From positions 19,424 through 83,423 of the forward strand of contig JAYMTF010000009.1 in the NCBI GenBank assembly GCA_036897485.1: DNA of 64,000 nt. Reading direction: 5' to 3'. Positions 34,401-46,959 of this stretch are shown piece after piece. The notes under the pieces are model-generated. The model saw nothing but the letters and a program-made list of their open reading frames with translations, did no database searches and was not told the origin of the DNA. The position numbers were made by a program, and so were the translations under genes. The stretch's first letter is position 1. The number at the start of each line of letters is the position of its first letter. The DNA is from Pelargonium nanum (taxonomy: Eukaryota > Streptophyta > Magnoliopsida > Geraniales > Geraniaceae).

Positions 34401-36370
34401 ATATTAGTTATATAAGCAAAAATGTTGACTAAATTAGATGAGAGAGAGCAATGTGAAGAGTACAAGACAAATACTAGTTGCCTACTAATATAGTAATGTC
34501 TACAATAGAGGCTCTTCTTTTGTAAAACGGCACCAAATGCACTCAGTCAAGCCGTAAACTCAGTTTTGACCATAAAGATAAAATTAACAATAATTTTTTA
34601 TATTCAATCTTCATGGTCTTATCTTCTTGAAATTTGGCTAAAAAGAACAAAAATATTTGTTGCAAAAACTTTGTGAATTTTGTGCTTAAACAAGTTGCCA
34701 AAAGAGGCTTTCAATTAACAATTGTGTGGATCAACGGACATAAATTGTTATATATTAACTTGAGATCGTGAACTCAAATAAACTGGCAGAGACAATTTTA
34801 CCTCTAAATTCATATTGGGGCTGGGCATCGGTCCAACACTGGACCAGACTGAATCTTCTCCAAAAATGGACCGAAGAATATCGGATGGACATAGTTTATC
34901 TAAGAACGGACCGGACCGATTCACAATAAACAAATTGAACCGAATTTATAATCGAAGTAAATGTAGTTAATTATAATGAAGTAATTATATTTCACTAAAA
35001 GTGGTAAAAAAATAGTAATAGAGATACTACTAGATATTTAAAAAAAAAAGAAGATAAAAATGATTTAAACCGAATTTGAAAACCGAACCGAACCTAATGA
35101 TAATGTAATGAAGGGCCAAAGACTATACTGAATTCAATCAATTCATTCGGTCCGGTCTACTTTCGAGCGCCAGAAGCGGCCCACTAATTTTGTTGGCCCG
35201 ACTTATTTCGACCCAAACCCTTCTTCCAGCCTGAGACAATTAGCTCGTTTTTGTGCACGCGAAGTGTCCTATCGTATGAGTTTGGGTACATGTACGGTTA
35301 TTTATGCGTATTGTCTTAACTTTTGTCAAGATCAACCTAAACTCGACTCGTGAAAAGTGAGCAGTTTATGAATTTTGAGTTCACAAATAAAACGTCTGGT
35401 TTTGTCCAACCCGACCGAAAATTGATCAGGTCTATTTTAATTCAATTAAAACCTGTAGAAATGCATATCAAGATTCGGATGCCCTCAAATTCGGTCCAAC
35501 TTGACATCTATAGCTTCAGTAACAAAAGCACAGGAACTTGCAGGCATCAACCATGTCATATCCATGGAAGTCACCATATCATGTCTGGCTATTCAGGGAA
35601 CATGATGGCACCACTTTGACTACATCAACTATAGATGTCTTGTCCACATTGAGATTTTTTCATTCCACAATCATAATATGACCAAATAAGAATCGATTTG
35701 GATCTGAATCCGAAGACACTCAAAATCTAACCTAACATTTGTTGGAAATTCAGGTTGCACAAAATAAACCAGTCGGTTTGGGTTTGAATGGCTTAACACA
35801 TATCCAACACGCTTGTTTGTGCCCCACCCAACCTAAAAAGCCCAATTCACCAGACCGAGCCCACGAAAATAAACATTCGGGTCTAAATTGCCAACTGGGC
35901 GACAATGGGATTCTTCCTCGGGTATGGATCAAATGCTTCATGCACATCGTGAAATTAAAATTCCACGGCAAATCCAAACCAAGCATGGTAAAATAACAAA
36001 CAAGAGCACAACTCGAATCTTCGATACAAATGGGAGAAATGTAGTATCTCCCTACATCTTTCATTGATAAAATGACACGTTAATCGTTCAAACTACGCAC
36101 AAGTGATTGCTAGAATCAACCTAGCTATTCTCTACTTGTTTCCTTATTGTTTCGTAAATAGCTATAACAAGAAACGCCAACTTACAGCACAAACCCTGAC
36201 CCGACCAAAGCTCTTTTTCAAATATATTGTCGAGGCAAGCCATGTTCGTATTCAGTTGACCCTACAAGAATCACAGGTTTCGATATTAAATGAAACGTCA
36301 CAAGAATGATCAACTCAATACATTAGGCAAATACGCGTTAGCGAGCACACGATACCTGTTTATAACGCGT
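31420..36370. other. Intergenic interval between DUF1677 and ALDH7B
   Basis: No gene is supported. The first 250 bp is the probable 3' UTR of the DUF1677 gene. From about 34800 to 36000 there are hAT-type remnants with GGGCTGGGCATCGGTCC and CCCGACC/GGGTTTGG text. They give rise to the ORFs at 34748-34933, 35350-35619 and 35739-36064, which have no domains. A TATATATTTAG followed by a C/T-rich leader-like stretch at 34030-34150 has no ORF after it. Confidence 0.6.
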
Positions 36371-36374
36371 TCCA

Positions 36375-39300
36375 TCAGCCGAAATTGATTCCTTGTGCCA
36401 GTGGTAACTCACTTCCATAATTGATTGTGCTGTCAAGAATATCACCAGATGAATTTGTAAGAAAAGAAAACGAAGGCAAGCTGTATATAGTACTGATTTT
36501 TTTCAATTTTTCTGCACCCCTTGACAATTCAAAACTTCGAACATAGCCCGTAAAACTCGGTTATAGGCTGTTTTATTCTATAAAATATAGTCCCTGAACA
36601 CTTCAAAAATTATAGTTTCCCCTCATCCGATGAGCCCATAAATAAAGTGAAATGAAGGGCAGAAATGTCATTTCAAAGGTCTAGGGGACTAAAATTTGTT
36701 CTTTTGAACCATTCAAAGGATGCATAAAAATTTAACTCCTTTCATGTTGCGGTTGCTCAAAACACAATGTATCTACGCCTAGACCTAGTAGACTATTGAA
36801 TGCAATTAAAAAGAAAGAATATTACCATGTTGAGCGTCGCATATATTGCTTCCAAGAGTCACTTCCGGCTTCCCGGCCACCACCAGTGGCCTTTTCACCA
36901 CCAAAAGCACCGCCAATTTCAGCACCGTTTGTCGGTATATTCACGTTCACAATACCACAATCACTTCCTAGCGGCCTGCACGATAAAAAAATCATGAAAT
37001 AATCCAAACCCGATATTTGATGCAAGAATGTGTATTCTCGCGACATATAGATACTCACCCGATCCATTTGAAGATAATCTCTGGTTTACGGGTAAAGATA
37101 GAACTACTCAATCCTTGGGACACCGAATTGTTTATTTCAATTGCCTCTTCTAAAGTCTACAAAAATTAGAACGAGGATGTGATAAGTATACGGATAATCT
37201 AAATATACGACTAAGAATACTTTGAAGTCGAGAAAAAGTCTACCTTAAATTTCATAACATAAAGAAGAGGAGCAAACAACTCTTCTTTCACAACGTCAGT
37301 ATCCGGAGAAATCTCAACTATTGTGGGTTGGACAAAGTTGCCCTCGCCCTCTATAGCTGAACCACCGGTAAGGATCTTTCCACCCTGAAATGCAACATGT
37401 GAAACAGTGAACATTTTAAACTTACAATTCAACTATTTAAGGAATGCATGAAAGGATAGCACTCGATTGAAGACTACAACAAGCGTGATTCACAGAAAAG
37501 ATACTCGTACATAATCTTAGCAGTTACGAAACTTGTTTTGAAACTGGTTTTACATTATCCGCTGATCGGAAACTGCATTTTGGCAATTTTTTTGCAGTTT
37601 TTTAATTCATAAAAGCTTTATGAAATCAGTTTTTGGCCAATTTATTTCCAGAAACTTCATATATTCCAGTTTCTGGTGACTAAATTTCTTTTCTTTCAAA
37701 AACTACAAAAAAAAAAAATGTATATTTTATTTTTTTTATTTTTGCGTTTTCCTTCCTTGATTCCACTTTGATTAAAAGAAAAACAAAATAATAAGAGAGA
37801 ATGGCAGTGAGAGAGAGGGAACCATGAAACAATAATTGGTAGAAACACAGAAGGTCAAAATGGGAATTTTGAAAAAGGATGGAATCGAAATATTCCATTA
37901 AATTTAACTACTCGTAAAAATGAAGAAAATTGCTAATAGCTGAAATATATATTCACATATATATAGAGATAGCAAATGGGCCAACAGACTGCTAGCCATC
38001 ACTTGCCCGGGCCGACAAAAAGTGGCCCAATAAGTACATTTGCGCTTTCTAATTTTCTCAGCCTGACCCGTTGGTCCATTTGCCAATTCTACAGGCGTGA
38101 AGAGGGTACATACCTGAGACTTGATGGTAGCGATTCCCTTCTCAAAGTTCTTCCTCGAAATAGGAGTATGCAATGGTCCTAGCAACGTGCCTTTCTCTAA
38201 AGGATCGCCTATTTTGACTTGTTTGTAGGCTACAAGTAGTTGATCAAGTACCGTTTGATACACACTTTCATGAACGAGCTTCAACACAATCAAATAAAAA
38301 AAACTACAGTTAAAACTCTTAGTTCAGCCATCACATCACGATTTCAATGAAAAATGACAATTTCAAGTACCAGTCTACGGCACGTTGTGCATCGCTGACC
38401 GGCTGTGCCAACAGCAGCAAAAAGAACGGATCGAACAGCTAGCTGAATGTCGGCGTCATCCATTACAATTATAGCGTTGTTTCCGCTTAGTTCTAGCAAG
38501 CATTTACCGTATCTCTCATTGACGATTTGTTGAACCATGAGACCCACCTGTAGTTACAACGTGCAAGATTGACTTATATTGGGTTCCGGTAAATGATTCT
38601 ATCCCTACTTACAAGCTCAAACTCGTTGTATTTTTTCTATAGGACTTGGCAAAATATATTAGTACCTTGGTACTTCCGGTGAATGAAACGAGGGGTATGC
38701 GAGTATCTTTGGCAATTAACTGACCGATTTCAGCGCCACCACAGAAGGATGTGAAAATTGCACCGGGTAAGTTGTTCTTCTCAAGCACTTCGGCCACTAG
38801 TTTTGTCATGGCAATGGTGATTAACGGAGTCGTTGGAGCACCTTTCCTGTGATTCATGTCAAAAGCGGAGCTAAGTTTCATTACACGATAATAGGTTCCA
38901 TGAAACTTTATGACTTCAGTTTAAGTAGGCGCCGTCAAATTGGACTGACGGTTCATACCAAAATTCGTGTACCAAAATGGGTACATATGAAATTAATGTA
39001 CTAAATTAACTTCTGTTAAGCTTCGTGTACCAAAATGAGTATCATGCTAAGGTTCATGCACCATCAGTGACGTTAATCCAAAACGAATCAAACGTGTAGC
39101 TATGAACTCACCATACAACACAATTGCCGCAGACTAGAGCAAGGCAAGCGTTCCATCCTAAAAAATCACATTAATATATGAAGTTAATGACATAAACAAC
39201 TGAAGAAAGAGAAACCGATAATGTCAAAAGCATCAAAATTGGTGAAAATATTGTATGATAGATATGTTGCTATATGACACTATCACAAAGGCTCAAACTA

Positions 39301-41358
39301 TTTTAGTATCGGAATTGCACTATGCCAACAACAAAATGAAATAATGTACCAAATGCGAAATAATGCCCAAATATTATAGTATCGGAAGTGCTGATCGGGT
39401 TGGGAAACCCGACCCAAGCCTCGCATTTGGGTTAGGTTTAGGTCTTGTCAACCCAAATTTGAATTGTGAACTCTAAAGAATGTATTTAATAGTTGAACAT
39501 TTGGCTAGCTTCACGCACAACGAATCTGCCATTATAGTCATTGTGTATTTTAAACCCGACGCACGCTTGTCAAATTCATGTGCATTAGACTAGCTACACA
39601 CACAATGACTGCCATTATAGTGAACTCACCAAGAACAGCACATGGAAAGTTGAAAGCCGTAATAACTCCGACTATTCCAAGAGGATTCCACATCTGCGCT
39701 CAAAATATAGGTTCAGAGAGTTAAATACTATAACCGATCATTTCCATAAATCGAGTTTCGAAAGCACAGATAAGCAACACACCTCTAGCATCATATGATT
39801 TGGACCTGTTGACAAAGTAACCATAAATATTTCAGTAATGACTTAGCTGGTGACAATATGAAAAATGAACAAGTATCATATGCTTAAGCTTACGTTCTGA
39901 AGGAATAATTGATCCATTTAGCTGCCGACTTAGCCCCACGGCAAAATCACACATGTCGATTATTTCCTGCATATGGTTGAGTTTAAGATTTACAACAAAT
40001 AGTAACAGTAACGCGTGATAAGAGTCAAGTTGTAGGACAACTTATAAGTTATAAACAATCAAAATATAGAGACAGGACAATGAATCAAAGTTCGGGACCA
40101 ATCCCTAGAGCTGGCAATTTGGACCTAAACCCGCAAACACTTGTGAGGTCCTGAAATCCGAACTGCATTTTTGCAAGTTTGGATCACTTAATTTTTGGGT
40201 CGGCAACCCACACTTAACAATGTAAACCTCGTGACCCGACTCCTGAGACGCACACCTCTTTCTGATGGGTTGAATGGTTTCAACCCGGCCCCGACCCAAA
40301 ACCGAACAATGGATGCAACCTAATCACTACTTGTGAAACTTTTCTGAGTTACGCAATTGATGCAAAAGATGAACAACGAAAACATTGAAACTAGAAATGT
40401 ACGCAACCAATTGCCGATATGACATACCTGAACCTCTCCTATTCCTTCGGGAAGTATTTTCCCCATCTCAAGAGAGACAAGTCGACCAAGTTGCTGGAGT
40501 TTCGCTCTCAATGCGTCACCGATCTGTCTGACGATCTCACCTCTCTTTGGTGCCGGAACCTATAATAGCAGATAAAGTATGTAGATATTTGCAATTTGAG
40601 CATCAATAGGCCCATAATATATTGTAAATATCCTATACATTAACAAATTCTATATCCTAAACAGAACATCGGCCCTAAAAATCAGTCTCACCTGCATCCA
40701 TATCTTTGCAGCTTCTTTGCAAGCTTGCAATCCTTCCTCGTAATCTTGAGCCGAAGCCTCCGTAACTTCAGCGATGGTCTGTATTAACAAATTACAAGTA
40801 GACAATACATTCATCACCTCGGCAATAACTAAATTATATAAATTTTGAATATTTTCAATCCAAACCCACTAATGAGAATTCAGTAACATTGCCAAAACTG
40901 TTCTTTCATGCTACATTACATAACCCATTTGCAAATTTAACAAAACTACCAATCCCCAATTAACCAAAAGAAGAAAAAAAATTATTAATGAACTTCATAA
41001 TACATTTATCACTTATTACATAACTAGTGAGTCACTTCGATCCAAACACAGTAATGAGAGTTCAATAACAACATCAAAACTATACTTTCATGCTACATTC
41101 CGCAGCCCATTTTCAAGATCAATCACAATCATGAACTTCAAATTCCCAAAAAACTTGTCAACAAATTATGCCCAAAAAGCAAAATAACCTAGACATTTAA
41201 AGGAATAAATTCAGAATTGGAACCTGATTAGTTGCTGGATTCAGAGAAGAGACAACAGGTCCATTTCCTTTCCAGCTTCCATTGACAAAACCACCCAAAT
41301 TGCTAGAGCTCAAACCGATCTCTCCAAGAAATTCATGCTCTTTCTTGGCAAAACCCAT
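36375..41358 (-). CDS. ALDH7B4: Antiquitin-type aldehyde dehydrogenase, family 7 member B
   Basis: NAD-dependent oxidation of aldehydes, including alpha-aminoadipic semialdehyde and stress-derived aldehydes. Fourteen exons, high to low: 41358-41224, 40778-40692, 40559-40428, 39966-39894, 39805-39783, 39693-39630, 39157-39112, 38846-38666, 38547-38371, 38278-38114, 37384-37244, 37156-37059, 36975-36826 and 36429-36375. They total 1527 nt and 508 aa, the usual length of plant ALDH7B4. The general base is Glu266 in LLELSGNNA and the nucleophile Cys300 in [10 protein letters not shown]. The NAD fold has SFTGST at about 240-245, and [17 protein letters not shown] lies near the C-terminus, which ends PLAQGINFG. 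All junctions are GT-AG and in phase, including a 23-nt exon encoding only PNHMMLE. The start follows a leader intron (41361-42365). No presequence is obvious, so the enzyme is probably cytosolic. Confidence 0.97.
40106..40320. mobile_element. hAT-like remnant in ALDH7B intron 3
   Basis: It begins CTAGAGCTGGCAATTTGGAC and contains the GGTTCGGATC/CCCGACCC-type interior seen in the 20130 and 21800 copies. It is short, degenerate and non-coding. Confidence 0.5.
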
Positions 41359-41439
41359 CTCTGCAAACAAGCAAACAAAACCATTTCTTTCACTATCCCA
41401 GATTGTTTTACAAAAATGAACGACCAATAAAAACTGAAT

Positions 41440-42365
41440 CAAACCCAGTTTGGCTGCTGAGAAAAATCAGTAAACTTAGTGCATTTGGTTGATTCACAAT
41501 CCCCATAAAAATTTCTCAGCAACCAAACACAGTGATAAAGCCAACATGGAGAGATTCTTAACTACTTTCTTAGCTACTAAAAAAACTGATAAACCAATCT
41601 AGAATACTCAGTACAGTTAGTGGACTTGGTTGATTCAAAATGCCCACTTTCCACAAAAATTTCTCAGCAACCAAACACAGTGATCCAAGAAAAAAAATGA
41701 GTGATTTTTAACTACCTCTTTTAGCTATAAAAAGACACTGATCAACCAACAAAAGCATAATCAAACCCAGTTTGGCTACCGAGAAAGTTAAGTAGCATAC
41801 TTAACGAGCTAGCTTGATTCAAAATGCCCCTTCTCCAAAAAAAAATTCTCGGCAACCAAACACAGAAACAAAACGAAAAATGAGTGATTTTTAAGTACCT
41901 TTGTAACTAAAAAACACTTTGGCTGCCGAGAAAACACAGTATACTTAGCTTGCTAGCTCGATACAAAATGCCCTTTCTCCATAAAATTTTCTCGCAAACC
42001 AAACACAATGACAAAACGAAAATTGACGACTTTTAACTATCTTTTTCAACTAAAAAACACTGATCAACCAATTAAACTTAATTAAACCCAATTTGGCTGC
42101 CGAGAAAACTCAGCATACTTAGCGAGCTAGCTCGATTCAAAATGCCCTCTTTCCATAAAATTTTCTAGGCAACCAAACACAGTGATAAACGAAAAATGAG
42201 TGATTTTTAACTAATCAACCAATAAAAACTTAATTAAACCCAGTTTGGCTACTAAGAAAACTCAACAAACTAAATGCACTAGGTTGATTCAAAATCCCCT
42301 CTTTCCACAAAATTTTCTCGGCAACCAAACAGTGATAAAACGAAAAAGGAGTGATTTTTAAGTAC
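41440..42365 (-). repeat. Tandem fold-back repeats in the ALDH7B leader intron
   Basis: About six units of roughly 125-170 bp fill the leader intron. Each has a + strand arm like AGTTTGGCTGCCGAGAAAA (near 41446, 41768, 41926, 42091 and 42241) and an opposite arm TTTTCTCGGCAACCAAACAC (near 41507, 41657, 41843, 41982, 42158 and 42307). The intervening text includes GTTGATTCAAAATGCCC. The intron is bounded by AAG|GTACTT on the sense strand at 42365 and GCAG|AG at 41361. Copies differ at many positions. The same arms occur at 412-520. Confidence 0.9.
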
Positions 42366-42453
42366 CTTTGCAACTTTTAATCGGCAGCAAATGAGAGCTC
42401 CAAGCACGAAAGTGTTTGAAAAATTGTGGGTTCTCTGTGATCTTTTGTGTAAA

Positions 42454-42461
42454 TATTTATA
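42454..42461 (-). promoter_or_regulatory. Putative TATA box of ALDH7B
   Basis: On the minus strand TATAAATA lies about 88 bp upstream of the leader-intron donor at 42365. The position fits a short untranslated first exon (roughly 42366-42425). Confidence 0.6.
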
Positions 42462-42469
42462 TCCGAAGA

Positions 42470-44640
42470 AGAAGAGTCGTATGATTCGAGAAGTCCAGTG
42501 AATTGGATCAGATCAGTGATGGGTGTTTTGTTTTGTGCACTTTTCAATTCCCATTATTGCAAGAAACCAACATTAATAGATGATGTGTCCATATATTATT
42601 TTTTTGAAAGTTGATGTGTCCATATATTAATTTGGTGACATATTGGGTTTCATTTTTTATTTGCTTTTGAGGTTTGATTGAACCATGTTGTTCCATTTTT
42701 GGAGGTTTGGTTGGGACTTTGGGGTGGTGGATATGTTGGTTAGTGGATTTTTTTTATATTTATTATAATGGTTCGAAAAATTGATAATTTAAATTTGATC
42801 GTATAAGTATCTGAAATTCGATAACATTTTCATGAGTTTATATCGCAAAAAAATGAATTTGATCAGTTTTCGGATAAGTTGAGTTTCTCATATGAAACAA
42901 CCAAAAAAAAATTGATTGATTAGTTTGTTTTTCCAATGGTTAGTTTAGTAAAGTCTTATGTTTTTTATATTTTGTAACAACTTTTGTGATTTTAGTGCCA
43001 CAAGACATTATTTGATATAATATATTGGGAAAGATAAGGAGAAAGGTATGATGAGTCATTCTGAATATAAACAAAAGCATGTTAGTCACATTACAAAAAT
43101 CACATTAGCCCATCTCTTCATGTTTATGATTAATAAAGTTTCCTATCTCACTTTTTTGGATTTATTTTAAAATAATGTATTTTAAATATTTATTAATTAC
43201 AAAATGCAAATTTTCTAATGTGATGCCCATATTTGATGCATGTTAAAAAAAGTACAATAGATTTTGTTATGTTATTGTCATGTGTGAAGACAATTGTCTC
43301 AAAAATATTCATGGGATCATGGAGACGAAGTTTGAGGCTTGGGCTTTTAGGGGAGGAGCCAGAGACTTGATTTCTTGCTATTGGGTTTCTAGAGCCTGCA
43401 TAGAGATATAAAGTCGTGGGTGGGAGACACAGGTGTGTGTTTGAGAATCTACTTCAAAAGTGAGTAAGAATTTACTTCGGATATTCGAATCACATCTCGT
43501 TATAGATGACTTGAGAGAATTATAGAAAGATAAAATCTCAATACGTTGAATGAGATTCTCTCATTACACCAAAGATGAGATATTTATATTTTTACTAATT
43601 AAACTCGTCACTTGTCGTTGTGTGGTTGACTACAAGAAAGATAAGGTCCGTTTCAGGGCCTACTATGTTGTTTGAGTTCTAGTATCTCAAACGTTGGTTG
43701 AGATTGAGAGTTTCAACATGCCTTCAAACACTTTGGAAGAGAAGTGAAGTCTCTATGAGCGTCTACCGTTTCTGGTACCGTCCTTGTGTCCTACCAAAAT
43801 GAAATAATTTGCTGGTGAGTGGTGACCCAGTGAGATGGGAACCTTAGAGTTCATGGAGAGTTTTGAAGTCTTATCTTGCAAAGACAAAGTCTGAAATAGA
43901 TGTGTGAGACTATTCATGAGACCTTGTTGCAAGAAGAGTTTTGGATACGTTTTGTTGAGAAGAAGAGTTGAGTTCTCAATGTGACTTGAAGGTCACTTGT
44001 GTAAGGTAAGTAAGTATGGAAAGGATATGCGAAACTATTTTTGGGACTCGGAGCTCTCTTGTGGATGCAGCGTATGGAGGAGAAAAGTAGAACTCTTATT
44101 AGGATTTGACGGGACCCCATGGACATTTGAAATTCTACAAGACTTTAAACTGACTCGACTGGCCAACTTTTGAGTCGGAGTTGCTAGTAAAACTTTGAGT
44201 CGAATAAGATCGGACAAACCCGCATGAAGTTGCACATTCTGTGCCTAAAAAGTGAACCACAACCTGAAAAGTTACCCAAACCCAAAATTCTTTTAAGTCG
44301 GATCGGAGAGTTTTTTCAACCATAACCAGAACAAACTTGATCTGTACATGATTCAAATTCGAAATTGTTGCCTAGACTACGAGGCATTAGTTGTGACCAT
44401 GTTGCACGTAGAGCTTCTAATACACTTATTTTGTGACGAGAAAAGTACAAAATACACATACGACATTTTATCACCATTATTTATTTATTTATATACACCC
44501 ATGAAAGAAATGAGAAAAAAAATCATATTTGTGGTAATGGACAGAGTCTAATAGAAAGAATATTTAGACATCGACAAGTCGTTAAAGAACATATTTTTTT
44601 CCCCTAAAATCCCCAATCCAGAAGAGCTCTAGTGTTCGTC
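42470..44640. other. Divergent promoter interval between ALDH7B and CCX
   Basis: The two flanking genes are transcribed away from each other. No gene is supported inside. Segment 43280-44240 has a base composition less AT-rich than its surroundings and opens some frames (43914-44356, minus) without domains. It could be an old transposon piece, but I see no ends. Confidence 0.5.
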
Positions 44641-44774
44641 AGAATAAGGTAAATTTCTCAATTCTCAAACCCTAATCTTTAATTTTGGTTCTTGTTGCAA
44701 TCAGTTATCGCTAGATCAGCGACCAAATTGTCTCAATTTCTTTGATCCAATTGGAGCTTCTCGAGACTAGGGTT

Positions 44775-44985
44775 TCGATCGAAACCCTAGAATTGAATCA
44801 ACATTGACCAAGTTCGGAATAAGTAGAGTTAGTGGATAATCTGGAGTCGAATCTGTTGAATTATCTTTACAGTACAAGAAATTTGACAAATTTCGAAAAT
44901 TGATCGAACCCTAGAATTGAAGAGCATTTACCAAGTTCAGATAAGTAGTGTTGGTGGAGAATCTGGAGATGAAGCTGTTGAATTA
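44775..44985 (+). repeat. Tandem duplication spanning the CCX start codon
   Basis: Copy 1 (about 44775-44868) and copy 2 (about 44900-44985) share ACCCTAGAATTGAA, ACCAAGTTC, ATAAGTAG, GTTAGTGG/GTTGGTGG, AATCTGGAG and CTGTTGAATTAT. Copy 2 carries the initiator context GGAGATGAAGCTGTT. The matching site in copy 1 is GGAGTCGAATCTGTT, so it has no ATG. The unit is about 85-95 bp. Confidence 0.88.
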
Positions 44986-46915
44986 TGGTATGAGAAATTC
45001 CCCAAAATTTCGTGGGATTTTCAATGGATTGTGTGCTCTTGTTGTGTTTTTCTTCTTCTATAACCGTGTAGATATTCTTAGAAACCCTCTTTTGAGGAAC
45101 TCAGCTTCAGGAGCTGTTGGAAATCAAAGTTTGGGTCATTTTAGGGAAATTGTGATTCACAGGAGGACTATTGAATTGGGTGTTAATGCTTCGAATTTAG
45201 TTAATGGGTCCGAACCAAATAGTTTGGGTGATGACAAGCACGGCTCTTGTGTTGTCGGAAGGTACGGAAATGAGGGTTATGCCAATGAGTGCGACTACTT
45301 GAGAGCAAACCCGCGTTGTTCTTCGGGTGGATTCATTGATTACTTGAGCTTCTTCTATTGTGATTGTCAGAAATATAGTGTATTGGGTTATTTGGCGTTG
45401 GGAATTTGGCTTGTTGCGCTGTTTTATCTTCTGGGTAACACTGCCGCAGACTACTTTTGTTGCTCTTTGGAAAAGCTTTCGAGTCTCCTGAGACTGCCCC
45501 CGACAGTTGCCGGGGTTGTTCTCCTTCCGTTGGGGAATGGGGCGCCCGATGTGTTTTCTAGTATTGCTGCTTTTGTGGGAACTGATGCAGGTGAGGTGGG
45601 TCTGAACAGTGTGTTGGGTGGGGCGGTGTTTGTTACTTGTATTGTTGTTGGGACTGTATCGCTCTTTGTGGCCAAAAGGGGAGTTCAGATTGATCGCAAA
45701 TGTTTCATCAGAGATATTGCGTTCTTTGTCCTCACTGTGGCTGCACTTTCGTTGATCTTGGTGATTGGGAAGGTGAGTGTTGGGGTGGCTATGTCTTTTG
45801 TCACTATATATGCAGTGTATGCGTTTTCTGTTGCGGCTAACGAGCTTTTGAGAAAGCACGCACGGAGGTTGAAATTGGAAGCGGTTACTCCATTGCTTCC
45901 GGTCCGAGGAAGTGTGTTTTCCCAAGGAAGTGATGAGTGGGAAAAGGACGTTTCTATATACAGTTCTCTGCTTGACGTGGAGTCTGAAAACACGACATCG
46001 GATCATCATACGTCATTGCCACAGTGGATGTGGGCTTCTAATGTGGCAATATATTCAAACCATGGAGTTAGGGCTGGTAGTCTAGATAGTGATAGGCCTC
46101 CATGGGGTTGGACTGAAGAAGATGTACAAACCAGCCGCTCACCATCTTTGAGATTTAGACTGCTCGCACTGTTGGAACTCCCGCTTTCAATGCCTAGACG
46201 ATTAACAATCCCTCTTGTTGAAGAAGAATCATGGTCCAAGCCATATGGTGTAGCCAGTGCTTTATTGGCTCCGGTTCTCCTTGCATTTCTGTGGAGCACT
46301 CAAGATAATATGAGTTTTAACGCCAGAATTATCACATATTTTATCGGTGCTGCAGTCGGTTTAACACTAAGCATTCTTGCTTACCGTGACACCGTGTTTG
46401 ATCATCCACCACAGAGGTTCTTAATTCTCTGGGTTTTAGGAGGATTTATGATGAGTATTGCATGGTTTTACATAATCGCTAACGAGCTCGTTGCTTTATT
46501 GGTGACATTTGGTGTGATTTTAGGAATTCACCCGTCAATCCTCGCATTAACCGTATTAGCATGGGGAAACTCCATGGGTGATTTGATGTCAAATGTCGCT
46601 CTGGCGATCAATAGTGATGACGGCGTGCAGATCGCGCTATCTGGATGCTATGCGGGTCCTATGTTCAACACAATTGTTGGTTTGGGAATTTCAATGTTGC
46701 TCGGAGCCTGGGCAAAGAGACCCGATCCATATATAATTCCCGAAGATGGTAGCTTGCTTTACACAATAGGGTTTCTCATGATCGGACTTATGTGGGCACT
46801 TGTTGTCCTACTCCGGAACGACATGCGCCCAAACAGAATATTAGGAGTCGGCCTCATAACCATCTATGTGATTTTTCTCTCTCTTCGGGTGAGCAGTGCC
46901 ACAGGTGTTTTCTAA
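44969..46915 (+). CDS. Cation/calcium exchanger, CCX3/CCX4-like
   Basis: A K+-dependent Na+/Ca2+ exchanger-type antiporter of a plant endomembrane or plasma membrane. It is a single exon of 1947 nt (648 aa). Hydrophobic helices come in two clusters separated by a long polar central loop (about 290-420). The alpha-1 repeat has [10 protein letters not shown] (189-198) and the alpha-2 repeat [10 protein letters not shown] (533-542), both complete. A Cys-rich luminal stretch precedes helix 2. The N-terminus begins [12 protein letters not shown], followed by a hydrophobic [11 protein letters not shown] that may be a signal anchor. The first ATG in frame is chosen; GTG at 44948 is not a plausible start. 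Absence of introns is normal for this subfamily. From memory it resembles CCX3 (At3g14070) and CCX4 (At1g54115). The ion actually carried is inferred from family, not sequence. Confidence 0.95.
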   Translation: MKLLNYGMRNSPKFRGIFNGLCALVVFFFFYNRVDILRNPLLRNSASGAVGNQSLGHFREIVIHRRTIELGVNASNLVNGSEPNSLGDDKHGSCVVGRYGNEGYANECDYLRANPRCSSGGFIDYLSFFYCDCQKYSVLGYLALGIWLVALFYLLGNTAADYFCCSLEKLSSLLRLPPTVAGVVLLPLGNGAPDVFSSIAAFVGTDAGEVGLNSVLGGAVFVTCIVVGTVSLFVAKRGVQIDRKCFIRDIAFFVLTVAALSLILVIGKVSVGVAMSFVTIYAVYAFSVAANELLRKHARRLKLEAVTPLLPVRGSVFSQGSDEWEKDVSIYSSLLDVESENTTSDHHTSLPQWMWASNVAIYSNHGVRAGSLDSDRPPWGWTEEDVQTSRSPSLRFRLLALLELPLSMPRRLTIPLVEEESWSKPYGVASALLAPVLLAFLWSTQDNMSFNARIITYFIGAAVGLTLSILAYRDTVFDHPPQRFLILWVLGGFMMSIAWFYIIANELVALLVTFGVILGIHPSILALTVLAWGNSMGDLMSNVALAINSDDGVQIALSGCYAGPMFNTIVGLGISMLLGAWAKRPDPYIIPEDGSLLYTIGFLMIGLMWALVVLLRNDMRPNRILGVGLITIYVIFLSLRVSSATGVF

Positions 46916-46959
46916 TTAGTCGGTTTAAGTTGATCGGGACCAGGTTATTCTCACTTTTG

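Noticed and set aside
43280-44240. LTR retrotransposon fragment
   Set aside because: The segment looks less AT-rich and repeat-like, but I found no paired LTRs, primer-binding site or polyprotein motif.
45197-46009. 270-aa open frame on the minus strand
   Set aside because: It lies fully inside the CCX coding exon on the opposite strand, has no recognisable domain and a composition typical of an antisense shadow.
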